Positions 7,055-14,582 of a stretch of DNA of 17,030 nucleotides are shown piece after piece. The DNA is taken from contig JAZUKH010000057.1 in the NCBI GenBank assembly GCA_045643185.1, positions 1-17,030 on the forward strand, in the 5' to 3' direction. This DNA comes from RGIG464 sp045643185. GTDB lineage: Bacteria > Myxococcota_A > Bradymonadia > UBA4248. A program made the translations under genes and the position numbers. Under the pieces are notes generated by a model, which did no database searches, was not told the origin of the DNA, and saw nothing but the letters and a program-made list of their open reading frames with translations. Numbering within the stretch: position 1 is the first letter of the stretch; each line of letters begins with the position of its first letter.

Positions 7055-8509
7055 ATGAACAAGATTCGATGTACAATCAATGACAAGCCCTACGAGATCG
7101 AAGGGGTTTCGCCGCTCAAATCGCTTTTGCATTATTTGCGGGAGGATCTTCACCTGACGGGGACGAAAGAAGGCTGCAACGAAGGCGACTGTGGAGCCTG
7201 CACGGTCGTGTTTCGCGACGCGTCGGCGAAGCCGGAACCGCGTTATCGCGCGGTGAATTCGTGTCTTTTGCTGCTTCCGATGATCCACGGCAAAGAGATC
7301 TATACGATTGAAGGGCTGGCGAAAGGTGACAAACGGCACGCGGTTCAGGATTCGATCATGAATCATTATGCATCGCAGTGTGGTTATTGCACGCCGGGTG
7401 TGGCGATGAGCCTTTTTGAGGCTAACTATCGTCACGACATGAAGCAGCCGTGGCAGTTCACGGAGCAGATGGCGGGCAACCTTTGTCGTTGTACGGGCTA
7501 TCGTCCGATCATGGAATGTGTTCACGAACTGGCTGGCAAAGGCAACGACGAATTTGCGGACAAGTTGAACAGCCCGGTGGAAAGCATTTCGACGCTCGAT
7601 TACGAAGCCGATGGTGTGCGTTTTTACGTGCCGACGACGCTCGACGAAGCGTGTGATTTCAAGTCGTCGCATCGCGACTGTGTGATCGTTTCGGGCGGCA
7701 CGGACGTGGGCGTGATCGTGAACAAGCACGCGCGCAAAGCCCCGATCTACATGAGTTTGATCAACGTTCCCGAGCTTCGCGACATCACGATCGACGAACA
7801 AGGTCTTCACATTGGTGGCATGGCTCGCCTTGCCAATCTGGAAGCGCTCTGTCAGGATCAATATGTGCCGTTTGGCCGCATTCTGCGCTACTTTGCGTCG
7901 CACCAGATCAAGCAGGTGGCGACCGTGGCCGGCTCGGTTGGCGGCGCTTCGCCGGTTGGCGACTTCGCGCCGGTCCTCATGGCTTTGAACGCCAAAGTCC
8001 GTCTCGCTTCGTCGCGCGGCATTCGCAGCATTTCGTTGAGCGAATTCATTCTGGGCTACCGCAAGACTGCGCTTGAATCCGACGAATTCATTTATGCGTT
8101 CGATGTTCCGCCCATTCCCAAAAACGCCCGTTGTGCGTCTTACAAGGTCTCAAAACGCCTTGAACTCGACATCAGCAGCGTTTCCGGAACCTGCTATGTC
8201 GAAACGGACGAGAACAACATCGTCACCGTTGCCCGACTCGCTTTTGGCGGCGTCGCCGCCGTTGCTGGTGCCCGTGCCAAACTCGCTGAAGCCTCCCTCA
8301 TCGGTAAAGCCTGGAACGAAGAAAACGTCGAGGCAGCCGCTCAGAAGATCGCCGAAGACTTCGATCCCATCAGCGATTTCCGCGCCAGTGCGTGGTATCG
8401 TAAAACCGTCGCTTGCAACATCCTTCGCGGGTTCTATCAGGAAACGCTCGAAAATTACGTTCCCGCCCGCATGTACCGTCCCACTTCCACGATTCAGCTG
8501 GAGCAGTAA
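7055..8509 (+). CDS. xdhA: Xanthine dehydrogenase small subunit (2Fe-2S and FAD domains)
   Basis: A 484-residue subunit that carries electrons from the molybdenum site of XdhB through two [2Fe-2S] clusters to FAD, and from there to NAD+ or another acceptor. The plant-ferredoxin-type cluster uses C41, C46, C49 and C70 (GCNEGDCGAC); the second uses C109, C112, C144 and C146 (CGYC and CRC). The FAD domain starts near 190, with VSGGTDVGV and GSVGGASPVGDFAP, and a CO-dehydrogenase-flavoprotein C-terminal domain begins near 360. Length and domain order fit the bacterial two-subunit XdhA. The frame is open for 55 codons upstream, but ATG at 7055 has GAGAGG 4 nt before it and begins the ferredoxin domain. 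It is followed 2 bp later by xdhB. Base skew changes inside this gene near 7.9-8.0 kb. Confidence 0.93.
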   Translation: MNKIRCTINDKPYEIEGVSPLKSLLHYLREDLHLTGTKEGCNEGDCGACTVVFRDASAKPEPRYRAVNSCLLLLPMIHGKEIYTIEGLAKGDKRHAVQDSIMNHYASQCGYCTPGVAMSLFEANYRHDMKQPWQFTEQMAGNLCRCTGYRPIMECVHELAGKGNDEFADKLNSPVESISTLDYEADGVRFYVPTTLDEACDFKSSHRDCVIVSGGTDVGVIVNKHARKAPIYMSLINVPELRDITIDEQGLHIGGMARLANLEALCQDQYVPFGRILRYFASHQIKQVATVAGSVGGASPVGDFAPVLMALNAKVRLASSRGIRSISLSEFILGYRKTALESDEFIYAFDVPPIPKNARCASYKVSKRLELDISSVSGTCYVETDENNIVTVARLAFGGVAAVAGARAKLAEASLIGKAWNEENVEAAAQKIAEDFDPISDFRASAWYRKTVACNILRGFYQETLENYVPARMYRPTSTIQLEQ

Positions 8510-8511
8510 TC

Positions 8512-10833
8512 ATGAAAGAATCCTATCGTACCAGTCCACTTCATGAAAATGCCGTTCACGAAAGCGCGTGGAAACACGTGACCGGTCGTGCGCAGTTTAT
8601 TAATGATATGACGATGCCGAAAGACTGCCTCGTCAGCAAGATCATTCCGTCGCCCGTCGCCCACGGCATCATTCGCAACATCGACACGACGGAAGCGCTC
8701 AAAGTGCCCGGCGTCGTCGCCGTCATCACCGCCAAAGACATTCCCGGCGTCAACGACGCTTCTTCCTGGGCGCATGACGAAGAACTGCTCGCTTCGAAAG
8801 AAGTCAACTGCATCGGTCAGAATGTCGCCCTCGTCGTGGGTGAGAGCTACGAAGCCTGCGAACTTGGCGCCGCCAAAGTAAAGATCGACATCGATCCGCG
8901 CGAAGCGATCATCGATATTCGCGAAGCGATCGCGAAAAACAGCATGCATCCCGGCACGCACATCATCGCGCGCGGTGACCTGGAAGACGCCTGGAAAAAG
9001 GCTGATTTCATCTTCGAAGGCGAAGTCGAATCGCCGGGACAGGAACATTGGTATCTTGAGACGCACGTCGCTCAGGCTGAAGTCAACGAAGATAACGACG
9101 TCGTCGTCTATTCGTCGACGCAGTGCCCGACCGGCGTCCAGACCAAGTGCGCCGAGATCCTCGGTATCGATTCCAGCCGCGTCGTGTGCATCATGCCGCG
9201 TATGGGCGGAGGATTTGGCGGCAAGGAAACGCAGGGTTCCCAGTACGGTGGGCTCGCGGCTTTGGCCGCGTGGGTCACGCGTCGCCCTGTTCGCGTCTGG
9301 GTCAATCGCGACGAAGACATGGCCATGTCCGGCAAACGTCATCCGTTCTATTCGACCTACAAAGCCGCTTTTGCCAACGACGGTCACATTCTCGGCCTCA
9401 AAGTCGTGACCTATGCCAACGCAGGCTGGGCGCAGGACCTCTCGATGTGCATCCTCGACCGTTGCCTGTTCCACCTCGACGGCACCTACTACATTCCTGC
9501 GCTTCACTTTGAAGGCTCGTGCGCACGCACGAACCTGCCGTCAAATACGGCATTCCGTGGGTTCGGCGGCCCCCAGGGCTTCATGGTGACAGAAACTGTG
9601 ATGAACCGCGCCGCGCGTCATCTCGGCATGGATCCGCTTGACGTCCGTACGATCAACTATTACGGCAATGAGTTCCCACGCAACATGATGCAGTACGAGA
9701 CGCCGCTTCGTGACTTCCGTGTGCCGCGCATGACCGACGCCATCGTTAAATCCGCCCGTTATCGCGAACGCAAAGCTGAGATCGACGCCTTCAACGCCAA
9801 AAGCCGCTTCGTCAAACGCGGTATCGGTTTCCAGGCCGTCAAATTCGGTATTTCGTTCACGAACACGATGCTGAATCAGGCCGGTGCGCTCGTTCTCGTG
9901 TATGCGGATGGTTCCGTGGCAGTCAATCACGGCGGTTCCGAAATGGGTCAGGGCCTCAACACCAAGATGATCACGATTGCTGCACACGATCTGGGCATCA
10001 AACCCGAACGCATTCGTCTGATGAGTACGCGTACTGACAAAGTGCCCAACACGTCAGCCACGGCGGCGTCGTCCGGTACCGACCTGAACGGCGCTGCCGT
10101 CAAGAATGCCTGCGATCAGATCCGTCATCGCCTCGAAGTCGTTGCCGCCAAACACCTTGGCATCGACGAAGTCAAAGCCACCGAGATCATTTTTGATAAC
10201 GGCCTCGTCAAAGCCCCCGGCAAAGATGCGGTCGCCATCGAAAAAGTCATTGGCTGGGCCTACGCCGACCGCGTTCAGCTTTCGGCGTCCGGTTATTATG
10301 CCACGCCGGATATCGGTTATGATGTCAACTTGGGCCGCGGCAAACCGTTCGCTTACTATTCCTATGGCGTTTGTGTCCTTGAGATCGAAATGAACACGCT
10401 CACCGGTGAATACAAGCTCGTCGATGTTGAAGCCGTCCACGACGTGGGCGATGCCATCATTCCGAGCATCGATCGCGGTCAGGTCGAAGGCGCCTTCGCT
10501 CAGGGCTATGGCTGGTTGTCCTGCGAGGAACTCGTTTGGGGCAATGATGGTTCCCTCAAGACGCATAGCCCCGCGACCTACAAGATCCCGACCTATGGCA
10601 CCATCCCCGATCCGGAGCATTTCCGCGTCTCGTTGCTCGAAAATGCCACGGCCGAAGCCATTCACGGGTCCAAAGCCGTCGGCGAACCGCCTTTCGTACT
10701 CGCCGTCGCGCTCGTTCAGGCCCTTGAACATGCCATTTGCGCTACGGCACGCGACAAAAAACGCGATCCTAAGATCCATTGGCCGGCCACGCCGGAATCC
10801 GTGCTTCGCGCGCTTTATGACATGAATGCTTAA
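8512..10833 (+). CDS. xdhB: Xanthine dehydrogenase large subunit (molybdopterin-binding)
   Basis: A 773-residue catalytic subunit that hydroxylates hypoxanthine to xanthine and urate at a molybdenum cofactor. Aldehyde-oxidase-fold motifs are GQEHWYLET near 176-184, MGGGFGGKETQ near 231-241, NTAFRGFGGPQG near 345-356 and GGSEMGQG. The residues that set purine activity are present: Glu239, Arg317 and Arg349 match bovine Glu802, Arg880 and Arg912 in spacing and context, and the base Glu725 lies in AVGEPPFVL (bovine Glu1261). This favours a true purine dehydrogenase over an aldehyde oxidoreductase. ATG at 8512 has GGAG 8 nt upstream within the end of xdhA, so the pair is cotranscribed. The cofactor-insertion partner XdhC is not in the window. 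Confidence 0.93.
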   Translation: MKESYRTSPLHENAVHESAWKHVTGRAQFINDMTMPKDCLVSKIIPSPVAHGIIRNIDTTEALKVPGVVAVITAKDIPGVNDASSWAHDEELLASKEVNCIGQNVALVVGESYEACELGAAKVKIDIDPREAIIDIREAIAKNSMHPGTHIIARGDLEDAWKKADFIFEGEVESPGQEHWYLETHVAQAEVNEDNDVVVYSSTQCPTGVQTKCAEILGIDSSRVVCIMPRMGGGFGGKETQGSQYGGLAALAAWVTRRPVRVWVNRDEDMAMSGKRHPFYSTYKAAFANDGHILGLKVVTYANAGWAQDLSMCILDRCLFHLDGTYYIPALHFEGSCARTNLPSNTAFRGFGGPQGFMVTETVMNRAARHLGMDPLDVRTINYYGNEFPRNMMQYETPLRDFRVPRMTDAIVKSARYRERKAEIDAFNAKSRFVKRGIGFQAVKFGISFTNTMLNQAGALVLVYADGSVAVNHGGSEMGQGLNTKMITIAAHDLGIKPERIRLMSTRTDKVPNTSATAASSGTDLNGAAVKNACDQIRHRLEVVAAKHLGIDEVKATEIIFDNGLVKAPGKDAVAIEKVIGWAYADRVQLSASGYYATPDIGYDVNLGRGKPFAYYSYGVCVLEIEMNTLTGEYKLVDVEAVHDVGDAIIPSIDRGQVEGAFAQGYGWLSCEELVWGNDGSLKTHSPATYKIPTYGTIPDPEHFRVSLLENATAEAIHGSKAVGEPPFVLAVALVQALEHAICATARDKKRDPKIHWPATPESVLRALYDMNA

Positions 10834-10877
10834 TCACCGTATCGGCTTTTTGTAAGCTTTTACGCGTTCATCGCTAA

Positions 10878-10906
10878 GGCGGGGAATTCGTTCCCCGTCT
10901 TTTTTT
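10878..10906 (+). terminator. Intrinsic terminator of xdhAB
   Basis: GGCGGGGAA-TTCG-TTCCCCGTC, a 9-bp stem with one G.T pair and a stable TTCG tetraloop, followed by seven T. It lies 45 bp after the xdhB stop. Confidence 0.92.
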
Positions 10907-10920
10907 GGTTTTTAGTGTTT

Positions 10921-10940
10921 TGGGGGGAAGTGTCCCCCCA
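10921..10940. repeat. G-run/C-run hairpin
   Basis: TGGGGGGA-AGTG-TCCCCCCA, a perfect 8-bp stem. It shares the core GGGGGA-N4-TCCCCC-C-AC with 5771-5789. It lies just behind the xdhAB terminator and looks like a dispersed intergenic palindrome. Confidence 0.5.
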
Positions 10941-10950
10941 CGCCGCTATC

Positions 10951-10989
10951 TTTTTTGAGCGCCGTGCGTTCCGCCCGACGTTCAAAAAA
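10951..10989. other. Long hairpin, possible second or bidirectional terminator
   Basis: TTTTTTGAGCG and CGTTCAAAAAA form an 11-bp stem (one G.T pair) around a 17-nt GC-rich loop. The A/T tracts lie within the stem, a form sometimes seen in bidirectional terminators. The remaining DNA up to the symporter start has no clear promoter. Confidence 0.4.
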
Positions 10990-11075
10990 AATACGCGTCG
11001 CCCCCCTCATTTTGGGTTATTGTGCCCAACTTCACTTTCGACGCTGATCACGAAGGCGTCGTCCCTGGTATAACG

Positions 11076-12569
11076 ATGGAGAGAGAAAAATTCGGTTCCC
11101 GAATAGGGTTCATTTTTGTGGCCGCCGGTTGCGCCGTCGGACTCGGTAACGTTTGGAAATTCCCCTATTTGTGCGGACAAAATGGTGGCGCTGCGTTTAT
11201 CGTCATCTACTTGCTTTGTTTGGTTCTGTTGGCGTTGCCCATCCTTGTTGGTGAGATCGCCATTGGCCGCGCCAGTCAAAAGAGCATAGCCAAGGCATTT
11301 CAGGTTTTGGAACCCAAAGGCACGCGTTGGCATCTGACCAGTTACATGTGCATGGCCGGCACCTACGTCCTCATGATGTTCTATACGGGCGTCTGTGGTT
11401 GGATGCTGCTTTATTTTATGAAATACGTTTTTGGCGATTTTTCGGCGCCCAATATGACGAGTGATGTGATCGCCAGTCAGTTTACCGGGATGCTCGCGTC
11501 GCCGGTGCCCATGATCCTGGCTACGATCATCGTCATTCTGGCTGCGTTTTCCGTGTGTTCGCTTGGCGTGCAAAAAGGGGTTGAGAAGGTCACCAAATGG
11601 ATGATGGGCGGTCTGTTGGTACTGATCGTTGCTTTGGCGATCAACTCCGTCATGCTGCCGGGTGCCGAAAAAGGCGTTGAATTCTACTTGGTGCCAAATT
11701 TCGACACGCTGATGGAACGCGGTGTCGGTAAAGTGCTTTTCGATGCCATGTCGCAGGCGTTTTTCACGCTCAGTATCGGCATTGGCGCCATGGCCATTTT
11801 TGGCAGTTACCTGGACAAAAAGCGGTCACTGGCTGGAGAAGGCATGATGATCACGATCCTTGACACCATCGTTGCGGTGCTTGCCGGTCTCATTATCATT
11901 CCTGCCTGTTTTGCTTTTGATATTGAGCCGGGAGCCGGTCCGTCGCTCGTTTTCATCACGATGCCTAACGTTTTTTATCAGATGCCTGGCGGCACCATCT
12001 GGGGTGCGCTTTTCTTTCTGTTTCTTGTGTTTGCGGCATTGAGCACGGTCATAGCGGTTTTTGAGAACATCATTGCCGATGTCGTTGAGCTGTTTGGCGT
12101 GACGCGCAAGAAAGCCATTGGCGTCAACATCATCGTTTTGTCCTTGACGTCGATACCGTGCATTTTGGGCTTTAATCTCTGGTCCGGTTTTGAACCGCTC
12201 GGTCCGGGTTCAAATGTGTTGGATCTCGAAGATTTTCTCGTCTCAAATAACTTTTTGCCGCTCGGTGCGCTTTTGTTCCTGATGTTTTGTACACGCAAAA
12301 ATGGTTGGGATTGGACCAAATTTGTGGATGAAGCGAATCAGGGCGAAGGTTTGAAGGTACCATGTAGTATTCGTGGATTTTTGAACTACGTGGCGCCGTC
12401 ACTGGTCATCATCATTTATTTAAAGGGCTATTACGACAAATTCATCGAGCTTGGAACTGGCTATCTCGTGTGTTGGATGTTGGTTGCCGTGCTGTTTTTG
12501 GGTGTTGTGGCCTATATTTCGTTCAGTCGACCGAAACCCACGGCGTCGTTGCCTAAAGACGAGGCATGA
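11076..12569 (+). CDS. Sodium:neurotransmitter symporter (SNF/NSS) family transporter
   Basis: A 497-residue inner-membrane transporter of the LeuT/TnaT type, expected to take up an amino acid or related amine with sodium; the substrate is not evident. Helix 1 reads GSRIGFIFVAAG then AVGLGNVWKFPY, followed by NGGAAF as in LeuT. The asparagine of GLGN matches LeuT Asn27, while the position of LeuT Asn21 is Cys. The unwound helix 6 reads FFTLSIGIGAMAIFGSY against LSLGFG in LeuT, so the Phe there is Ile. About twelve hydrophobic segments can be seen. The frame allows a GTG start at 11022, but ATG at 11076 (MEREKFGSRIGF) matches family N-termini; its Shine-Dalgarno is weak. The stop overlaps the next start as ATGA. 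Confidence 0.9.
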   Translation: MEREKFGSRIGFIFVAAGCAVGLGNVWKFPYLCGQNGGAAFIVIYLLCLVLLALPILVGEIAIGRASQKSIAKAFQVLEPKGTRWHLTSYMCMAGTYVLMMFYTGVCGWMLLYFMKYVFGDFSAPNMTSDVIASQFTGMLASPVPMILATIIVILAAFSVCSLGVQKGVEKVTKWMMGGLLVLIVALAINSVMLPGAEKGVEFYLVPNFDTLMERGVGKVLFDAMSQAFFTLSIGIGAMAIFGSYLDKKRSLAGEGMMITILDTIVAVLAGLIIIPACFAFDIEPGAGPSLVFITMPNVFYQMPGGTIWGALFFLFLVFAALSTVIAVFENIIADVVELFGVTRKKAIGVNIIVLSLTSIPCILGFNLWSGFEPLGPGSNVLDLEDFLVSNNFLPLGALLFLMFCTRKNGWDWTKFVDEANQGEGLKVPCSIRGFLNYVAPSLVIIIYLKGYYDKFIELGTGYLVCWMLVAVLFLGVVAYISFSRPKPTASLPKDEA

Positions 12570-14290
12570 TAGTCGCTGAACATGTGACATACGGCGCGAT
12601 TCTTCATGATGTCAGCGTCGAATTTGGTTCTGGGCGTTGGACCCACGTTCTTGGTCCAAACGGAGCGGGCAAATCGACGCTGTTAAAGGTCATGGCGAGT
12701 TTGTTGGTGCCGGCGTCTGGCCAGGTGAAGGTCGAAGACGAGGATGTACGGGCTTTGAGCGTGACGGCACGGGCCCAAACAGTTGCGTACGTGCCGCAGC
12801 GTTTGGAAGCCGTACCCGAGTTAACGGTGCGCGACTTTGTGATGCAGGGCGCGTTTGCGTGTATGGACGCACGCCTTCAAGCACAGCGCGCGACGGCGGC
12901 CATGGCGCATGTGGGGCTGACCGAGTTTTCGGAACGGCGTTTGTCGACGCTTTCTGGCGGTGAATTGCAAAAAGCGATGATTGCGGGTGCCATAGCGCAG
13001 TCTGCGCCCGTCATTTTGTTGGATGAACCGACGTCTGCGCTCGACCTGGCGCAATCGGAGCGCATCAACGGCGTTTTGCGGTCGCTCGCGGCGAGTGGTT
13101 TGACGATCGTCACGGTGACACACGACATTCGTCAGGCGGCGCGCACGGCTGACGCGGTCGTACTGCTCAACCAGGGGCGCGTGGCTTGGCAGGGGGCTGG
13201 TTTTCCGCCCAGTTCGGTGTTGTCGGACGTCTATGGCGTGGCACCGACGGCGTTTGCGTCGCTCGTCGAGCATAGTTCGTCTGTGGAACCCGTGTTGGCG
13301 CCGCCGACGCGTGGAGAAACTCAGACCATGCCGCAAGCCGCGTCGAGACAGTTTTTGGTTTGGGGCGCCGTGGCCGTTGCGGCCTTGGTGCTCATCGCGC
13401 CGTTTGTGGGTGCCAACTTCGTTAACCCGTTTAACCTTTCGTCGACCGATGCCACGATCTTGATGTCGTTGCGTGTGCCACGCGTGATCTGGGGCGCCGT
13501 GAGCGGCGCGACGTTGGCCGTCGTTGGCGCGTCACTTCAGGCGATGCTTCAAAACCCACTTGCGACGCCCTACACGTTGGGGTTGGCGTCGGGCGCGTCG
13601 TTGGGTGCCATGATCGCGATCAGCGTGGGCTGGACGAGCTTGTGGATCTTGCCCGTCGCTTCGTTTTTGGGCGCGGGGGTGACGATGAGCGCCGTTTTGG
13701 CCATGACTGCGCACTTTGGGTTCAAAAATCCAGCCTTTTGTTTGCTCGCTGGTGTCGCAGCGTCGATGTTCTGTAGTGCGTTGAGCCTGGTATTTCAGGC
13801 ATTGGCAACGCCGTTGACCGCGCAACAGATGATGCGCTGGCAAATGGGGGGATTGGATGTCGTTGGTTATTCGACGATGGCGCTCGTGCCGATGATCGCG
13901 TTTTGCTGCGTGGGCTTGTTTGGTCAGGCTCGTGCGCTGAACCTCATCTCGGTCGACACATCGCTCGCTCAGACGCGCGGCGTGTCCGTCGAACGCACTC
14001 GCCGAACGACGTTCGTGCTGGCTAGTCTGGCGACGGCGCTCGTCGTCGCGGTCTGCGGGCCGATCAGCTTCGTTGGGCTGCTCATTCCGATGTGGCTCAG
14101 ACAACGTTTGGGCGCGGATCTTCGATGCCTCGTGCCGCTTTGTGCGCTCATGGGCGCGATGTTTATTCTGATTTCGGACATGGTCGCGCGACTCGTCGAA
14201 ACGACGGCGTACGTGCCCGTCGGTGTGGTCGTGGCAATCCTTGGTGTGCCGGCTGTTTTGGGACTGGTGAGTGGTCATGCAAGGACTTGA
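12566..14290 (+). CDS. Fused ABC importer: ATP-binding domain + FecCD/BtuC-type permease
   Basis: A 574-residue protein combining two parts that are normally separate. Residues 1-235 form an ABC ATPase of the siderophore/vitamin B12 importer type: Walker A GPNGAGKST 30-38, Q-loop Gln78, signature LSGGE 129-133, Walker B VILLDE 149-154, H-loop His186. After a linker (about 236-262), residues 262-574 form a FecCD permease with multiple membrane segments, LRVPRVIWGAVSGATLA then QNPLATPYTLGLASGA, and GPISFVGLLIP near the coupling region. Likely cargo is an iron-siderophore, haem or cobalamin, but no binding protein is next to it. The start overlaps the symporter stop by ATGA. ATG at 13328, inside the linker, has GGAG 11 nt upstream and could allow a separate permease. 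Confidence 0.92.
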   Translation: MIVAEHVTYGAILHDVSVEFGSGRWTHVLGPNGAGKSTLLKVMASLLVPASGQVKVEDEDVRALSVTARAQTVAYVPQRLEAVPELTVRDFVMQGAFACMDARLQAQRATAAMAHVGLTEFSERRLSTLSGGELQKAMIAGAIAQSAPVILLDEPTSALDLAQSERINGVLRSLAASGLTIVTVTHDIRQAARTADAVVLLNQGRVAWQGAGFPPSSVLSDVYGVAPTAFASLVEHSSSVEPVLAPPTRGETQTMPQAASRQFLVWGAVAVAALVLIAPFVGANFVNPFNLSSTDATILMSLRVPRVIWGAVSGATLAVVGASLQAMLQNPLATPYTLGLASGASLGAMIAISVGWTSLWILPVASFLGAGVTMSAVLAMTAHFGFKNPAFCLLAGVAASMFCSALSLVFQALATPLTAQQMMRWQMGGLDVVGYSTMALVPMIAFCCVGLFGQARALNLISVDTSLAQTRGVSVERTRRTTFVLASLATALVVAVCGPISFVGLLIPMWLRQRLGADLRCLVPLCALMGAMFILISDMVARLVETTAYVPVGVVVAILGVPAVLGLVSGHART

Positions 14291-14487
14291 TTGACCGAGC
14301 GCGTTCCACACGGCCGAGAAAAGAGCGCTCAGAGTTGCAAGGGGGCTGGGAGAGACGTGCTGTTCGCGCGCCCCAAGCTCAGCCTGCTTGCCTTCGGCTT
14401 CGCGACGGCTGAGATTTTGAATTTCTGACCAGACGATACATCCTCGGCTGATTGGCAGCCAGCAATCATACATTGACCGGACCTTAT
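14291..14487. other. Intergenic stem-loop region after the ABC gene
   Basis: No gene is supported here. Inverted repeats include GAGCGC (14297-14302) with GCGCTC (14325-14330), and CTCAGCC (14378-14384) with GGCTGAG (14407-14413). The second is followed by ATTTTGAATTTC and is a weak candidate terminator for the transport operon. The whole could also be a structured leader or a small RNA; nothing decides this. Confidence 0.4.
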
Positions 14488-14516
14488 TTGCTTGAAATAT
14501 GGGTTTATTGTATAAT
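14488..14516 (+). promoter_or_regulatory. Promoter of the Cys-rich lipoprotein gene
   Basis: TTGCTT (14488-14493), 17-nt spacer, perfect TATAAT (14511-14516). The predicted start near 14523 gives a leader of about 60 nt ending in GAGGAG 9 nt before the ATG at 14583. Confidence 0.65.
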
Positions 14517-14582
14517 TTGCGGTTTGTACGGCATGATGCTGTTTTAACTTGGCTGATTTTAGCATTTGAGGAGCAAAAAAAG

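Noticed and set aside
8494..9507. 337-codon open frame on the minus strand
   Set aside because: Antisense to xdhB with no recognisable domain and no ribosome binding site noted.
11022..11075. GTG start for the symporter, adding 18 residues
   Set aside because: The extra residues do not match family N-termini; ATG at 11076 leads directly into the conserved first helix.
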